Positions 32,659-45,181 are shown, numbered from the stretch's first letter. The stretch is DNA of 60,000 nucleotides from Owenia fusiformis (GCA_903813345.2 CAIIXF020000001.1:24605915-24665914), one strand, 5' to 3'. A program made the numbers and translations. The notes: generated by a model from the sequence alone, not told the origin.

Positions 32659-34429
32659 GGCTTTGTATAAAAAACCTCCTACCCACGTACCCTCGTACCC
32701 ACGTACGTGGGTCCTGACCCAGTCTTTAAAGAGTTAAATCTTTTAACATTTTTTAAACATTATTCTATCTCAATGTATGCTTAATTATGGATGAATTTAT
32801 GTACTGTTATGTGCTGTAAAATGCGTAACATATAAATCTTATCTTGAAACGTCAATTGAACAGTTGCAATAATCTACCGAATCACGTGGGTAGCCCATTG
32901 TCTGATTGTGTTTTCCTTACTTTTAAAATTAGTAAACAGTGTACTTTAGCGTTTGAAAGTCAATAATACTACACTCAGATTTTAACTTAAGTGTCATGGT
33001 CAGAAACTCATACAATGGTTTGTAACTACATGTAGTAATCTAAGTCTAATGAGTAATGTGGACTTATTTAGGTACGATTTTATTACTTTTACATCTTTTT
33101 TTGACACAGGCTGTTACAGTGTTACATTGCTAAGTGTCTTCATTCATTCAGACATACTATGATTATTTTGCCTTCATATAGATGTTTTTGCATACTAGTA
33201 TATTGTCTTCATATAGGCTCTTAGTCTGGATGTAGAGTGCCATAAAAACTAAAAGGAAGAGTTACAGATGAATGATACTTGTATATTAGGTTGCACACTA
33301 TACTGTATACATGTATATGGATGTCCATTCTGAGGTTAAATTTTCATTTTACAATAAATGTGAAATTACAAAACAATAAATGTGAAACCTTTTGGACAAG
33401 GTAGTTGTCAATGCATGTGTAAATTGTTTTTTATTGAAGCTAAAATTTTAAGCCGATCAGGAATGATGGATCAAGGATCATTATCTTAATTTAGCTGTAA
33501 ATGCAAGAATCTCAATCAACAATGTAAACTAGAAAACGGAAACATCATAGAGTATAAAATCCAAAGGAACATTGATCTGTACAATAGTATGTCAGATTTT
33601 GGTATTGCTATCTACTCTATCCTTTATTTGCAGATTATTAAGACAGTCGGTGATTCAGTATATCAGAATTTCTACGAATTTAAGCATTCGGGAGACCATT
33701 TAGGAATACCAAAGGCACAAATTATAAAAATAATCCAAACTTTATTGTGTAATGTAGTATAACATACTTCGATTATACCTATAAATTATAGCAAAATCCA
33801 ATATTAGGGAGCCATTTTTAATTTTCAGAGGCCCAAATCAGGAAAATTATACAAATCGGTAATCTACTTTATGTAGCTGTCATTTTAACCTTTACTTATA
33901 AGAAAGATATCAAAATTGACGATCAATCATGTTTTATCAAGCGCCTCGCCCCCTTCATAGAAATGTTGAATAGATACACTACCAACGTTTCAAACAGTAA
34001 CACTTATTCTTTTATAAATAGTTTAAAGAAATTCTGTAAAATAATATAATAATATAATAATAATGTATACAAGGGGAAAATGTGCAACTTTAAAAGTTGG
34101 TCACCCTGCCAAGAACGTTTGGTACCTGGTCACACCTGGTCAGTGGTCACCCGCTTTTTTACACAAACCCATTTTGGTGTGCATGTGTAGCCAACGAGAA
34201 CCTGCATGTTACTGGCGGATCAATAATCTAACAAGGGGACCCACCATTCTGATACTCAGACCATCTCTGCCTTGCAAAAATGTATCTAGCATGAATTGTT
34301 AGGAGGATGTGATTCTCAAAAAAATAAAAATCAAATGAATTGAAATTTAAATTAATGGAAAATCTTTTAAAATGTTTGCATTGACTCGTTTTTCTATCCC
34401 ATATCAAAATTTACAAAGGCTTCATACCT

Positions 34430-35560
34430 ACAATTTACACTCACTTTATACTTACTTTACACCCAGTAAATAGGTGACCAATTTCATATGCAAATGAGCT
34501 AATTTACACTTTAATTTACACTCAGTTTACACCTTAGTATACACCCACTTTACACTTAAGTTTACATCTACTTTACATCCAGTTCGCACTTAGTTTTCAC
34601 TTAAAGTCCCTGTCTAAAGTTTGAAAATATTTTTTTGTCATTCATTTACTATTTGTCAGGACTTAAAAAGTGATTTTAGAGATTTTTGAACAAAAAAATC
34701 TTTTTGAAAAAAAAGTTGTGAGCATTTCATTTCTCAAATATTCAAATTTCCCACCATTTTTCAAAAAAAGTTGAAATTTCTTAATCATCAAATATTTCTT
34801 AATGCATTTCAAAAAAGATTATCTTTTTAACATCAATGCAAAGATTGAACAAAAGACACACTATTTCAATAATAAAAAGTCATATTTAATGGGCCACTTC
34901 AATGTTTTAGCTTATCAAAAATATTTTGAAACATTTGTGATGTCACTAAGGTACCAAAAACTTTTTGAAAAAATTGAATTTTTTTTTCGATGTCAATCTT
35001 TTCTAAATATGCTAGACTTTCATAAAAAAAACAATGTTGATTGTCTCACCAGGTTAAAAGGAAGAATAAATTATGTTTTAGATATCATTGTACCATTGGT
35101 TTCTATGAGAACTAAAATTTTGAAATGCATTTTTCTCAGAACCATTTTCATGCACTGATAAGTTCATTTCTCGCTTGTTTATCAACCGATTTTCTTAATT
35201 TTTTCGGCAAAAAACATGGGAGGATGAATGCTATGCATCGGTATGAATTGTGGCTAATTAGAAGATATGAGTGACCCCTAAAAGTTGGTTTAAAATAAAT
35301 TCACAAATTTTGGAACAAAAAGTCTATCAAAAACCACTCTTTGAAATTTAAAAAAAAAGTTTCACATATCACACTTTGATAACATTGGGTAAGACTACAA
35401 TATAAGCCAAAGTGGTTTAAACTTTACACGGGGCCTTTAAGTTTACACTCAGTTTACACTTGCTTTACACCCAGTAAATAGGTGACCAATTTCACATGCA
35501 AATGAGCTAATTTACACCTAAGTTTACACTTTAGTATACATCCAATTTACACCAAGAGCA
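34430..35560. repeat. Tandem TTTACACT-rich duplication split by a MITE
   Basis: The block TTTACACCCAGTAAATAGGT followed by GACCAATTTCA-ATGCAAATG occurs at about 34456-34500 and again at about 35463-35510, with TTTACACT repeats around both. It was a local duplication before the MITE at 34605-35436 entered it. Confidence 0.7.
34601..35440. mobile_element. piggyBac-like MITE with TTAA duplication
   Basis: TTAA lies at 34601-34604 and 35437-35440. The element (34605-35436, 832 bp) begins AGTCCCTGTCTAAAGTTT and ends in inverse as AAACTTTACACGGGGCCT. TTAA duplications are the mark of piggyBac-type insertion. The interior is A/T-run rich. A 118-codon frame at 34802-35158 has no recognised domain. 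Confidence 0.65.
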
Positions 35561-36560
35561 CATTCTGATTGGTCAGATCTTAAACTTAATTTACAGTTAG
35601 TTCACATAGTTCACCTAATCCTTAATTGGCGAAATGCTAACTGCTTATCGCAGGGGGAGAGAATGCAAAGATATTCTGAATTTTGAAGCACTGTGATCAG
35701 AGAATAATATTAATGAACATACAGGGGGTCCAAAGCATAAGGAATTGCAAAAAATTACAAAAAACAAAAATCCCATGTTAAATCGCCATGGGGATTTTCC
35801 TGGAATTTTCTGTCTAAGCGCTTTAAAAAGTATTTGTAGGAGTTATGCTATAGTACAAATATCACAGAATGATCAGCATTAAAGATCTATACAAGTTGTT
35901 CTGCTCAGATTTTTAAATTGAAGTTTTAAACATAAAATGCTAAAATAATTCTGTCTTGTAAAAAGTTCAAATCGCCCATCTTGAATTATGATGTCACAAT
36001 GACACTCTTTTGCATATTCAATTTTTTCAAGAAAGAAACGCATAAAATATGGGTCTATATAATTTATTGGGCCTTGCTTCCTTCTCTTGCTTCTAGATTA
36101 TTTTACGAATAACATTTTTATTTTCTTCATTTTTCCAAAAAGTTTCCAGTCTCCAAGGAGTTAATGAATGTATATGTCCTATGTAAAACCTATACAAATA
36201 AACTGACCCATATTGAATTACAGCCCAGGATATAATGCCATCATGATTCAGATTAGAATGAATTCTAGGTGAAAAGATCAAAACAAACAGGCAATTTAAA
36301 GCACAAAAGGTAGAAAGATTCAATGGATATATTGAAAAGAAATTTGAAGCTTAAGAAAATGGATAACTAAATGAACAATGATGATGAAACTGGAACAAAT
36401 GCACAACTAATACCTAATGGTAAAGTTGACATCAAAATCAAATAAAGTAAAACTGCATCTGGGCCGATGTTATAGGATTTTGTGAAGACTTACCAAAACC
36501 AAAATGGCTAAGCCAGCTTTGATTGAAAGAGAGGCTGCACAAGCCTCGTTTTGGAATTAG

Positions 36561-36900
36561 GATTCAGTTCAAATTGCATGGTTCTTGCATGGATTTCAGT
36601 AGTCCATGCGCATACATGCAAAATTGCATTGTACTTGCATGGATTTTAGTTTTCTATAATAAATCAGTTGCATGGACTTTGCATGGTAGTTGCATGCTGC
36701 ATGTGAATTGCATGGTGATTGCATGGGAATATATTTTGGGGAATTTTTTAAGTTTCATTCGCATGGACTTTGCATGGATAAGTGCATGGGTTTTCTGTTC
36801 AGCCTTCTCTTTCCAAGCGAATTGCATGGACTCGCATGGATTTTTTCTGATTGCATGGACTTTGCATGTGCTTTGCATGGATAAAATCCATGCGCTTTTG
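36561..36900. repeat. TTGCATGGA-rich degenerate repeat
   Basis: The core GCATGG recurs some twenty times, mostly as TTGCATGGACTTTGCATGGA-type units of variable spacing. Because GCATGC and CCATGG-like units are self-complementary, both strands give long frames rich in Met, His and Cys; these are artefacts of the repeat. Confidence 0.75.
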
Positions 36901-37201
36901 CTAAGGGTTATACAGGTAAGACTGCCCGATCAACAAAAAACATTTCGACATATCAAAAACATAAATCAAATAGCTCAAAAATAATGAACATTTATGCAAT
37001 TCCGGCTTTATTTTATTTTACTAGAGAGATGTCAGACCTATAAATAAAGGCATATGGATGCATAAATTCATCTATAATTCAGGATAAACTGAGATTGAAT
37101 AATGTTTTAAACATTTAAAAATTTAACTCTTTAAAGACTGGGTCAGGACCCACGTACGTGGGTACGAGGGTACGTGGGTAGGAGGTTTTTTATACAAAGC
37201 C

Positions 37202-37745
37202 AGTTTGAGGTATCTATATGTGATATATATGTATGTATCTGTAGGTATCTGTATGTATCTTTTAAGAAGGTCCCCAGTCCCCAGTTCCCAGTTTGAGATA
37301 TCTATGTTTGTGTTTATATGTATTTGTCATTCTGATACTCATAGCATCTTTCTGTTTCACCTGAAATATGCTCTGATATTATGAGGCATATTCTGTGATC
37401 TGAGCACATCAGATGGGAAGAGTTATAACACTGTCAATAAGTGTGATTGTTATCATGTAATCATCTACCTTAATGTCAATACACTACATAATAGGCATTG
37501 TATTTAACAGCAGATAATACAACAGGCACAGTTACACAAGTTTTATGACCCCAATTAGATGAAATATGAGCTGGGATGAAAGATCTCAAAAATCCTCAAT
37601 TTTGGGCTCTCCTGGATCGCCAAATCAAGCTCATTATATCATGGCATCTCAGGGCTGAGAAGATTTGGGATGGCATGGTTTATCATGATGTGTATTTGTA
37701 TGTATCTTCTAAGTTGGTCCCCAGTCCCCAGTTCCCATTTTGAAA
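37202..37745 (+). repeat. Continuation of the left-terminal minisatellite
   Basis: The interrupted minisatellite resumes at 37202 with one further unit to about 37300. After about 380 bp of unrelated sequence, another unit (TTGTATGTATCTTCTAAG plus GGTCCCCAGTCCCCAG) lies at 37690-37740. Confidence 0.7.
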
Positions 37746-39352
37746 TTTCCATGTTAAAGTATGTAAACTATTTAAAGTAAATTTTAATCATTTAAGATTC
37801 ATCTTGATCCATTCTCTTTCATGAGTTGATAGCACTGAGGATGAATCCTACATAAAACCTCATTTAGATGTGAATTAAAACATGGAAATATAAGTTGTGT
37901 ACAGAGAAAATTAAAACATAATCATATTGACCTTTTATATCAACTTCTCTTATTGCACGTTTAATGGTATAGACTGGACTGGTGTAGGTGGAAGAGTCAT
38001 CTAATAGCCATTAAGTTATCGTGTTTACACAACACTTTAAAATCCAAGAACAGCCAGATTTTATTTAGGCAGAACTTCAATGTCTATCTGATATACATGT
38101 AAAACAAAATATGTGAAAATTATAAAGATTGACCTTTTTGTTATCATAGTCACAAAAAGTTTAACCTTTCCATATAGACTGTAGAGTTGACGGCCTGGAT
38201 ATTTAGGAGAGCCTGTAAAGGATTGGTATCAATATGTTTTATCTATATTGTTTTAGAAAACACATCAAACACTTCTTTTGTTCCTGGTATCATATGCTAA
38301 GAATGAAATTAAACATCTTTCTGAACCTCATTGGACCAAAACGACATAAACACAACATGTTTAGGTCTCTCAATATTGTAATTGTACAAAGGAAATTTTG
38401 GTTAATTTTGAAAAAGTATCTTGTTGATGAAATAAAAGGTTTATCTTGATTTCTATCTATTTATTACTTTTTTTAAATCAACCAAAAAATCCTTTGTATA
38501 ACTATTCAAACAAGGTTCGGAAAGACATTTTATTTCCTTCTCAAGAATTGGTAGAAAGGAGCAAAAACAACTGCACTAAAAGACAAAAAAATGTTAACAA
38601 AAACAATTCTATAATATATTTCTAATACTTTTACTTTCTGAATTTCCAAAGTTGGAGCGATATTACACTCTTTACAATGGAGTTCCTTAATTGAAGTTGG
38701 ATTCCAAATAAGCAAACTTGGAGATAGATATGTTTCTGGAACTCCAGTTATTTGCAGCTCATTACTTTTAAAAAGTACTGATGACCCTTGATTCTTGCTT
38801 TTTTATAACTATCTAATTTTGCTTCAATATATTGAAAAGGTAAAGAATTCATAATACATTGCAATATCGGACTGAAAGTTTCTGGAATTGACTCTATTTA
38901 AAATCAGTATCAAGATAAGACATAAAATGATCCATCTTAAGTAGACATATATGTTTGGTTAACTTACAGCTTATCAGCTTTATAGTGCTACATATGACTG
39001 TATAATTCTTTTCCAATCTGGAAAGCATCTGTGTTTCTTGTCAGTGTTTGGGTTGACAGCAGGTTGACAGATTATTTAGGATTAGATGTAGGTTATGGGT
39101 TTGTCTCATTACTGTAGTCTTGACTGAATTAACTGTTTTCCTCTAGAAGACACTGGCTGATTCAATGTAAATATATAATTCAAAGACAATTTTAAAGAGT
39201 TCTTTAAAGTTAAAGTACTGTCAAGTCTGGAGTAAAGTTAAAATTTCTATAATGAAATATGAAGTATAAAAATACTATATTGGAATCACTTATATTTTTA
39301 GAGACTATGACCATTTCCGCTTACCATTTTTGACTTATATACATGTACCTAT
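37746..39352. other. Interior of the 10-kb element, no recognisable gene
   Basis: AT-rich sequence with only short frames. The longest, 71 codons at 38234-38449, is rich in Lys, Phe and Ile and shows no domain. Confidence 0.5.
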
Positions 39353-39504
39353 CATAGGCGCAGCCAGGAGGGAGGAACGATGAGCAATAAAAATAAGAGC
39401 TTTAAAATGCATTTTATTTGAAGCTTCTAGCTCAGTATTGAAAGAAATAGCAAAAATTTGGCGATTGCCCCCCCCCCCCCGACTGAAAGCTGGCTTAGCC
39501 CCTG
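39353..39504. mobile_element. hAT-like MITE fragment, copy A
   Basis: The left end CATAGGCGCAGCCAGGAGGG and the right end CTGGCTTAGCCCCTG match the CAGGGGCGTAGCCAG-type termini common among hAT MITEs. TTTAAAATGC..TTTTATTTGAAGCTTCTAG inside and a C-tract before GACTGAAAGC are shared with copy B at 49506-49791. No clear 8-bp duplication remains. Confidence 0.6.
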
Positions 39505-39723
39505 CATATATTTGCAATCAAAAAAACATTAGAATGATGTCTTGCTACTGAAGGCAATCAAATACGATTGATTGGAGCATGGGCTTTCAACTAGAAGGGA
39601 CCCCCCCCGACTGAAAGCTGGCTTAGCCCCTGCATATATTTGCAATCAAAAAAACATTAGAATGATGTCTTGCTACTGAAGGCAGTCAAATACGATTGAT
39701 TGGAGCATGGGCTTTCAACTAGA
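39481..39723 (+). repeat. Tandem duplication of 115 bp
   Basis: 39481-39595 is repeated at 39609-39723 with one difference seen (GGCAATC against GGCAGTC). The unit runs from the MITE's right end GACTGAAAGCTGG into its flank. A C-tract stands before both copies and may have driven slippage or unequal exchange. Confidence 0.85.
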
Positions 39724-41397
39724 TAATTGAAAGCCCATGATTGGAGCATGGACTGCCACTATTTATGTTACAATGTTATCAAGTGACTTTTTGCATTTGT
39801 ATCACTGCTAGTGAAGTGAGCCCAAAAAGTGGAGGTACGGGGGTTCACCCCAGGTATTTTTAAAAAATCTACACTGTGTAAGGTACACTGTATAAGGTGC
39901 CTTCTACATATTTCACCCCCCCCCCCCGGTTGCGCTAATGTCTTTTATTTCCACATATAGGATAACTCAGTGAACTTGAAAAGGGACATAGGGTATAAAT
40001 AGGAGGCAGACTATAATGGAACAGCCAAAATAACTGGATTTTTGATATTTTCACAAAGCTGGGCAATTTTCTCAAATTTCATATTGATTGACAAAATGTA
40101 TTGCTTCAGATTTTGTTCAATGTTTCAATGTTTTGATGTTCATATTCTGAAGTTAGATTTTAACTTCATCCTTTTGTTGGGTTGTGATCAGACATTTAAA
40201 AACAGAAATAACATTTTTCAAATTTAAAAGTCCTCAAGCTTAGCCAATCAAAATCAAGTATTAAGCAATGCTGTTAATTAAACTCACTAATTCTGACTTT
40301 CTGTACCATGTTAAAGTGTGGATGTAACCTGATATTTTAATGGGAGTTGCTAGCAACTTTAAAACCGGCCTTTAAATATACAAGTTTAATGTTAAATGTT
40401 GCTCTCAAGTTCGTGTAACTGATACCTACCTGGTGTGCTCATGTGGCCAGTATGAACACACATATAAAATTTCAATTCAAAGCATAAAATTAGTCCTAAT
40501 CTCTTGGGCTCTCTTGTGTCACTGAGATGTTATTAATGGCCAAGCAGGTTTCTGAGATTTAATGTGTTTCATTCATTTCTACAAGAACTCACACATTCTA
40601 TATATTAAGTCAGTGTTCTCCCCCCAAAAAAATTCCACCTGGGTGCAAGTTTTCAAGTCTGAAAAAATCAGTGCTCGCTACGCTCACAATATCTCTGTGT
40701 AGGTGCTTACTTAACTCATTTTTTAAATCAGAAGTTGAAGTGCAGGATGCCAACTGGGGGGCCTTTGGTTTCAAGTGGGGGGGGGGGTAAAGTGACATGG
40801 GGAGATCACTAAGTGATATGATATTTTTAATTTAGTTTATGTTCATAGGATTATCCATACATTCTCATTTATTGATTCTTAATCTTTATTTATGGAATTT
40901 CCTGAATCCTTGTAATGAGTATTATTCCTTTTCTGAATAATTTTTGGGTGGTCATTGTAACATTTTAGGCTAGTTGTGGATGCTATGGGAACATGAACAC
41001 TTTTGCCCTGGAGAAGCAACTCAAATGTCTTCATTGATAGGGAATCAATCTTTTGTCTATGTTTTTTTATATTCATTTACCTATCTGAAATATGCAATGT
41101 ATTAGATCAGATAGACAAAAAATATAACACCTTCATTATGTACAAGCAGTTCATACCCAAACAGAAGAATAAAAATCTGTACAAATTGATTGATAAAAAA
41201 TAGGTTTAAAAATGCTCATAAATATTAGATAGCTTATACATGCAAAACACTGGATTAATACTACTCAGATAACATTTTGGTTATTTTACCTTGATATTTG
41301 AAGACAATTGTTAAATACATAAATATTAGATTTACAATTGTACTTTTTCGTTACAATGTTAAATTCATTTCATATTCTGTCAATGTTAAATACATAT
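39724..41397. other. Interior of the 10-kb element, no recognisable gene
   Basis: No supported coding region. C- or G-runs occur near 39917 and 40780. Confidence 0.45.
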
Positions 41398-41715
41398 ACC
41401 TACATATAGATATCTCAAACTGGGAACTGGGGACTGGGGACCAGCTTAGAAGATACATACATACGTACATATAACACTCATAGATATCTCAAACTGGGAA
41501 CTGGGGACTGGGGACCTTCTTAAAAGATACATACAAATACATACATATTATACATGTATATAGCATATAGATATCTCAAACTGGGAACTGGGGACTGGGG
41601 ACCTGCTTAAAAGATACATACAAATACATACATATTATACATGTATATAGCATATAGATATCTCAAACTGGGAACTGGGGACTGGGGACCAGTTTAGAAG
41701 ATATATACAAATACA
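41398..41715 (-). repeat. Minisatellite in right terminus (inverted partner)
   Basis: Four units of the same minisatellite as 32355-32658, in reverse complement (GAACTGGGGACTGGGGACC core). With the flanking TATATACAT-rich part, it forms the right inverted terminus of the 10-kb element. Confidence 0.85.
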
Positions 41716-42103
41716 TACACATATAACATGTATAGAATACACATATATCTCATAAATAAAGCATATTCATAGATATCTAAATGTAAGATATTCATGAATT
41801 ATTGTTATTTAATTAACATATTCTATGCCAACTAATAAATTAATTGTTATGTATCTAGTTCTATATATGTATCTAGTCTATCAAATTAACATATTCCATG
41901 CTTGTATATATCATACATATATGAATACATATAATAATGTATGTATCTATCTAATTTGCATATTCTGTGCTGGCATATAATATATATTTGCATAAATATA
42001 TATGCATAAATATATAGATATATGTATGTATACATATGCATATATGTATCTATCTAATTTGCATATTCTATGCTGGTTTACATGGCCCATAAGCCGGTCA
42101 AAC

Positions 42104-42880
42104 AGGTATCATAAGTCCCATGTTGGATTTCTCGTCCACATTGTCTCTGACCATCTCTTCCTCACTCAAAGAAAAAATTGGAGACATGAGTTTGTTGAGC
42201 ACAATAAGTTGGTGGAGGAGTGATGTTGAGGATGGGAATCCATCTATTACTTACCTTTGGGTGTCAATGAGAGCAAAAAGTTGTATATAGAGAGTAAAAG
42301 GAAGAAATACCTTGCTTACCCCATCTGGCAGAAGGCTTTTCTAAGATTTATCTCTATATACAGTGAGAAATCTCCATTGGAGGCCAATCAGTATATTTAT
42401 GTCGGTTATACACCAGATGAAAATTGAGAATAGAAACTGGGGAAAATATGACCGCAATTTTCGGGCTTATAGACTGCGCATGGTCATATGTGGATTTTGC
42501 ACTTCAAAATGAACGCCCGACTTTGCCGTGGGGTAGAACAACATTTACGAGTTCATAAAAAGGGTGATTTGACGGGTAAGCCTAAACAAAAGAATGAAAT
42601 AGCCTCTTCTACAAAAAGTGATGAAAAAATCTGTACCCCAGGGTTTGTGATACCCTTTGCAGGGGAACCTCCTTTACCTGAGACTGGAAATTTAAAGTCC
42701 ACGATTATTTATGAAGATCAACTCAAGGTCAAATTAGATTCCAAGCTTGAGAAGGGCATATTGATGGGACCTTAGGACACTAAGTTTAGTCATTTCTCCA
42801 TTAGGTTTAGTACCTAAGAAAGCAAAGGGGAGGTTTCGCCAGATTACCTATTGCACTGTGGGAGTGGGTAAGCTTCACTT
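42104..42880 (+). pseudogene. Reverse-transcriptase region of a Ngaro/DIRS-type retrotransposon, frameshifted
   Basis: Pieces in three frames line up in the order expected upstream of and at the start of a DIRS/Ngaro-type reverse transcriptase. IWQKAFLRFISIYSEKSP is followed by GKYDRNFRAYRLR and, after a shift, WSYVDFALQNE. Next, KLDSKLEKGILMGP is followed, after another shift, by ISPLGLVPKKAKGRFRQIT (42795-42855). The G-x-I-x-G-P then S-P-L-G-L-V-P-K-K sequence is the entry to the fingers domain in this group. It ends where the HINE-like copy begins (42889). The YxDD active site is absent. The 10-kb element's target duplication lies directly upstream, so that element landed next to or within it. 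Confidence 0.65.
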
Positions 42881-42888
42881 TCCTTATT

Positions 42889-43832
42889 AGACTCCAGATT
42901 GAAAATTGCTTTTGCCTGTATTCTTATTCTTATTAGCACGTTTTCTCAGTAACTAGAGGACTTGGAGTAAATCTAATTACATGGTCAGTTAGGCTATGTG
43001 ACCTAGTTTCTGGGAAATTAGGTCAAATCTCTATCTAGGTCAAAGGTCAAAATTTAGGTCAATTTTTCCAATTTCACAAAATTTCAATTTTCTTTTTAAT
43101 CTATCATTATTTCTTGCGATGAATTAATTTATAGTTCCCTCTAAGTATTTCAAACATTTTGCTCACTCTATGAGCTGAAAATTTTACCAATTTTGAGAAA
43201 GTCCACTCCAAAAAAAGGGTGAATTTCAAATTGTTCCAAATCTATTAAAATTAGTCTCAATTCAACAGAGAATTTGGTCAGGATTCCGAATCTGAAAACA
43301 AAATTGTGATCCAACTTCCAGTCCAGGAGTAAACACATTTTGAAATTTCAAAAAAATTATATGATGGTACCCTGATGGCATGTCTACCTGACCGTTAATT
43401 TTCTCATTTCTCATTAATATCAGAGATCAAAATCTACCTGTAATAGGAAATTTTCTCAGGATTCCGAATCTGTAAACAAAATTGAAATCAGACATCCGGT
43501 TCAGGAGCTATGGCCTTTTGAAATCTCAAAAAATCCCTACCGCTGCCACCAATGTAGCATCCTGATGTTAAGTCAATGGTAATCAATAGCCAATTATCAA
43601 AAATTCAGTAAAATTTTGAGTGCTAGGGGGCAAGGTCAAAATCTAGGTCAATTTTGTTAATTTTGAGATTACCTTACTATTGATCAAATTTTGCTTTTAA
43701 AGTTGTGACGAACATAAATATTTTCTTTAAATTTCACTTTCTCATCTATATCAGATGTCAAAATCATTTTATAAATAAAAAAATGGAATCTGGAGTCTTG
43801 AATTGAACTTGTTCAATTTCTCCAATCTAGTT
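42889..43832 (-). mobile_element. HINE-like element, minus-strand copy
   Basis: In reverse complement it opens with AACTAGATTGGAG and the TTGAACAAGTTCAA palindrome, carries diverged core and terminal blocks including TGACCT repeats, and ends at AGACTCCAGATT. Half of the right hairpin is lost. It is a diverged relative of the array at 5834-18029. Confidence 0.7.
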
Positions 43833-44042
43833 ATTCCTTAAAATTGGTTATTTTAGTTATTTTACTATTACTCATTGGGGGCCCAAATTTTAAGTCATCC
43901 GTAAAATTTCATCGATTGTGCGAAAAAAATGTGAAAAAAATAAAAATTTAGGGCCCATTTTTTATAATTAGGCCTAAAAAGGGCAAATTTTGCCTAAAAA
44001 GGCAGTTTTGTATTGGGTGTTTTGAGGCACAATATGAAAAAA
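43833..44042. other. Spacer between two opposed HINE-like copies
   Basis: About 210 bp with no gene, including a GGCCTAAAAAGG / GCCTAAAAAGGC inverted motif near 43972-44008. Confidence 0.4.
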
Positions 44043-45181
44043 AACTAGACATGTAAATTGAACAAGTTCAATTTAAGACTCCAGATTTCAGACTTTTCTT
44101 AAGCTCAGTCATCCAGAATACTTGTAAGCTGAGTCATTCTGAATAAGCTGAGTCAGCTAGAAAATAGACATTTAGACAACTCTTAAGTAGGTTATCTTTT
44201 GACTCCATTGACAAAACATGGGTATATCATCATATCGAGTTTTCGAGACTTCAAGCCACTATAACTATCTAACCAGAAGTTGGATCGACATTTGGTTTAA
44301 AGATTCGGATTCCTGAGAAAATTCTACCCTTAATTCATAACTCATACGTTAAATTTGGAGAACTTTTTATTTTGACCCATATTTCAGACACCATATCTCA
44401 AAAGTGGGTCAAAATACTTTCTGACGGCAAAAGGCAAACACTATTAGCACACTTTTTGCTACCTGTATACAAAATTTTGAAGCAAATCATTAAAGTGTAG
44501 TGTTAGAATCGTAAAAATAAGGGAAAACTATGAATTTTACCTAGATTTTGACCTAGGCATTTTTGTTTCCAAATTTTGAAGCTAGGTAGCTTTTTAGGTC
44601 CCCTTATTTTAGAGGCATCCATTATGTCAGGCTGTTCTCAGTCTATATCTTGAATTTTACACTTCAAAAAAGTCTTTTTTCTCATTGACTTAACATGGGG
44701 CACCAAATTTAGCTATTTTTGAGATTTCAAAACACTATAACTTCCGCCGGAAGTTGGATCGAAATTTGGTTTGCAGACTTGGATTCCTGAGAAAAGTTTA
44801 CACTTATTTCATGACTCATAAGTTGCATTTGGAGAACTTTTTCGTTTGACCTACTTTCCGGACGCAATATCTCAAAATCGGTAGAAGTAATCAAAAAACG
44901 GATTACTCACAGTTGAATTGTCTTTTTATTGGCTACACGTCAAAATAAAATTTTGAAAAAATATTGAAAAATGACAAAGATAATTGACAAAATTATAATT
45001 TGACCTAGATTTTGACCTTTGACATAGATAGAAATTTGACCTAACTTCCCAGAAACTAGGTATCATACCCTAACTGACCATGTAAATAAATTTAAGTTCT
45101 TCTAGTTGCTGAGAAAAAGTGTTCAGAAAGAATAAGAAAACTGGCAAAAGCAATAGACTCCAGATTTTCATTCTGGAGTCT
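44043..45181 (+). mobile_element. HINE-like element, complete solitary copy
   Basis: This copy (1139 bp) is the best guide to the family. AACTAGACATG and the palindrome TTGAACAAGTTCAA come first, then AGACTCCAGATTT, three GAGTCATCC units, two core units (the second starting near 44660), and a terminal unit with TGACCT motifs at 44998-45045. It ends in the hairpin 45155-45181 (AGACTCCAGATT, TTCAT loop, closing arm). There is no ORF of note. The nearest relative in the array is E6. Confidence 0.75.

Larger units (their letters stand above)
32650..37210. mobile_element. 4.5-kb TIR element with 9-bp target duplication, nested
   Basis: AGTTTGAGG flanks the element at 32650-32658 and 37202-37210. 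The element (32659-37201) starts GGCTTTGTATAAAAAACCTC and ends in the exact complement. The terminal repeat is near perfect for about 80 bp and recognisable for about 150. Each terminus contains the 16-bp palindrome ACCCACGTACGTGGGT. A 9-bp duplication and long termini suit MULE-type elements. Inside I find no transposase; an exon-like run after TTATTTGCAG near 33635 stays unassigned. Confidence 0.8.
32071..42103. mobile_element. 10-kb TIR element with 8-bp target duplication
   Basis: GGTCAAAC flanks the element on both sides (32071-32078 and 42096-42103). The element (32079-42095) begins GGCTTATGGGCCATGTAAAC and ends in its exact complement. The inverted termini continue inward for several hundred bases through TATGCAAATTAGATAGATAC and TATATGTAT-rich sequence into a shared minisatellite. 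Without the nested 4.5-kb element it would be about 5.5 kb. I find no transposase. An 8-bp duplication is known for hAT, Merlin, Zisupton and some MULE elements; the GGCTT start does not decide between them. Confidence 0.75.

Noticed and set aside
36523-36984. 153-codon ORF rich in Met, Cys and His
   Set aside because: It follows the GCATGG repeat and is open on both strands; no domain.
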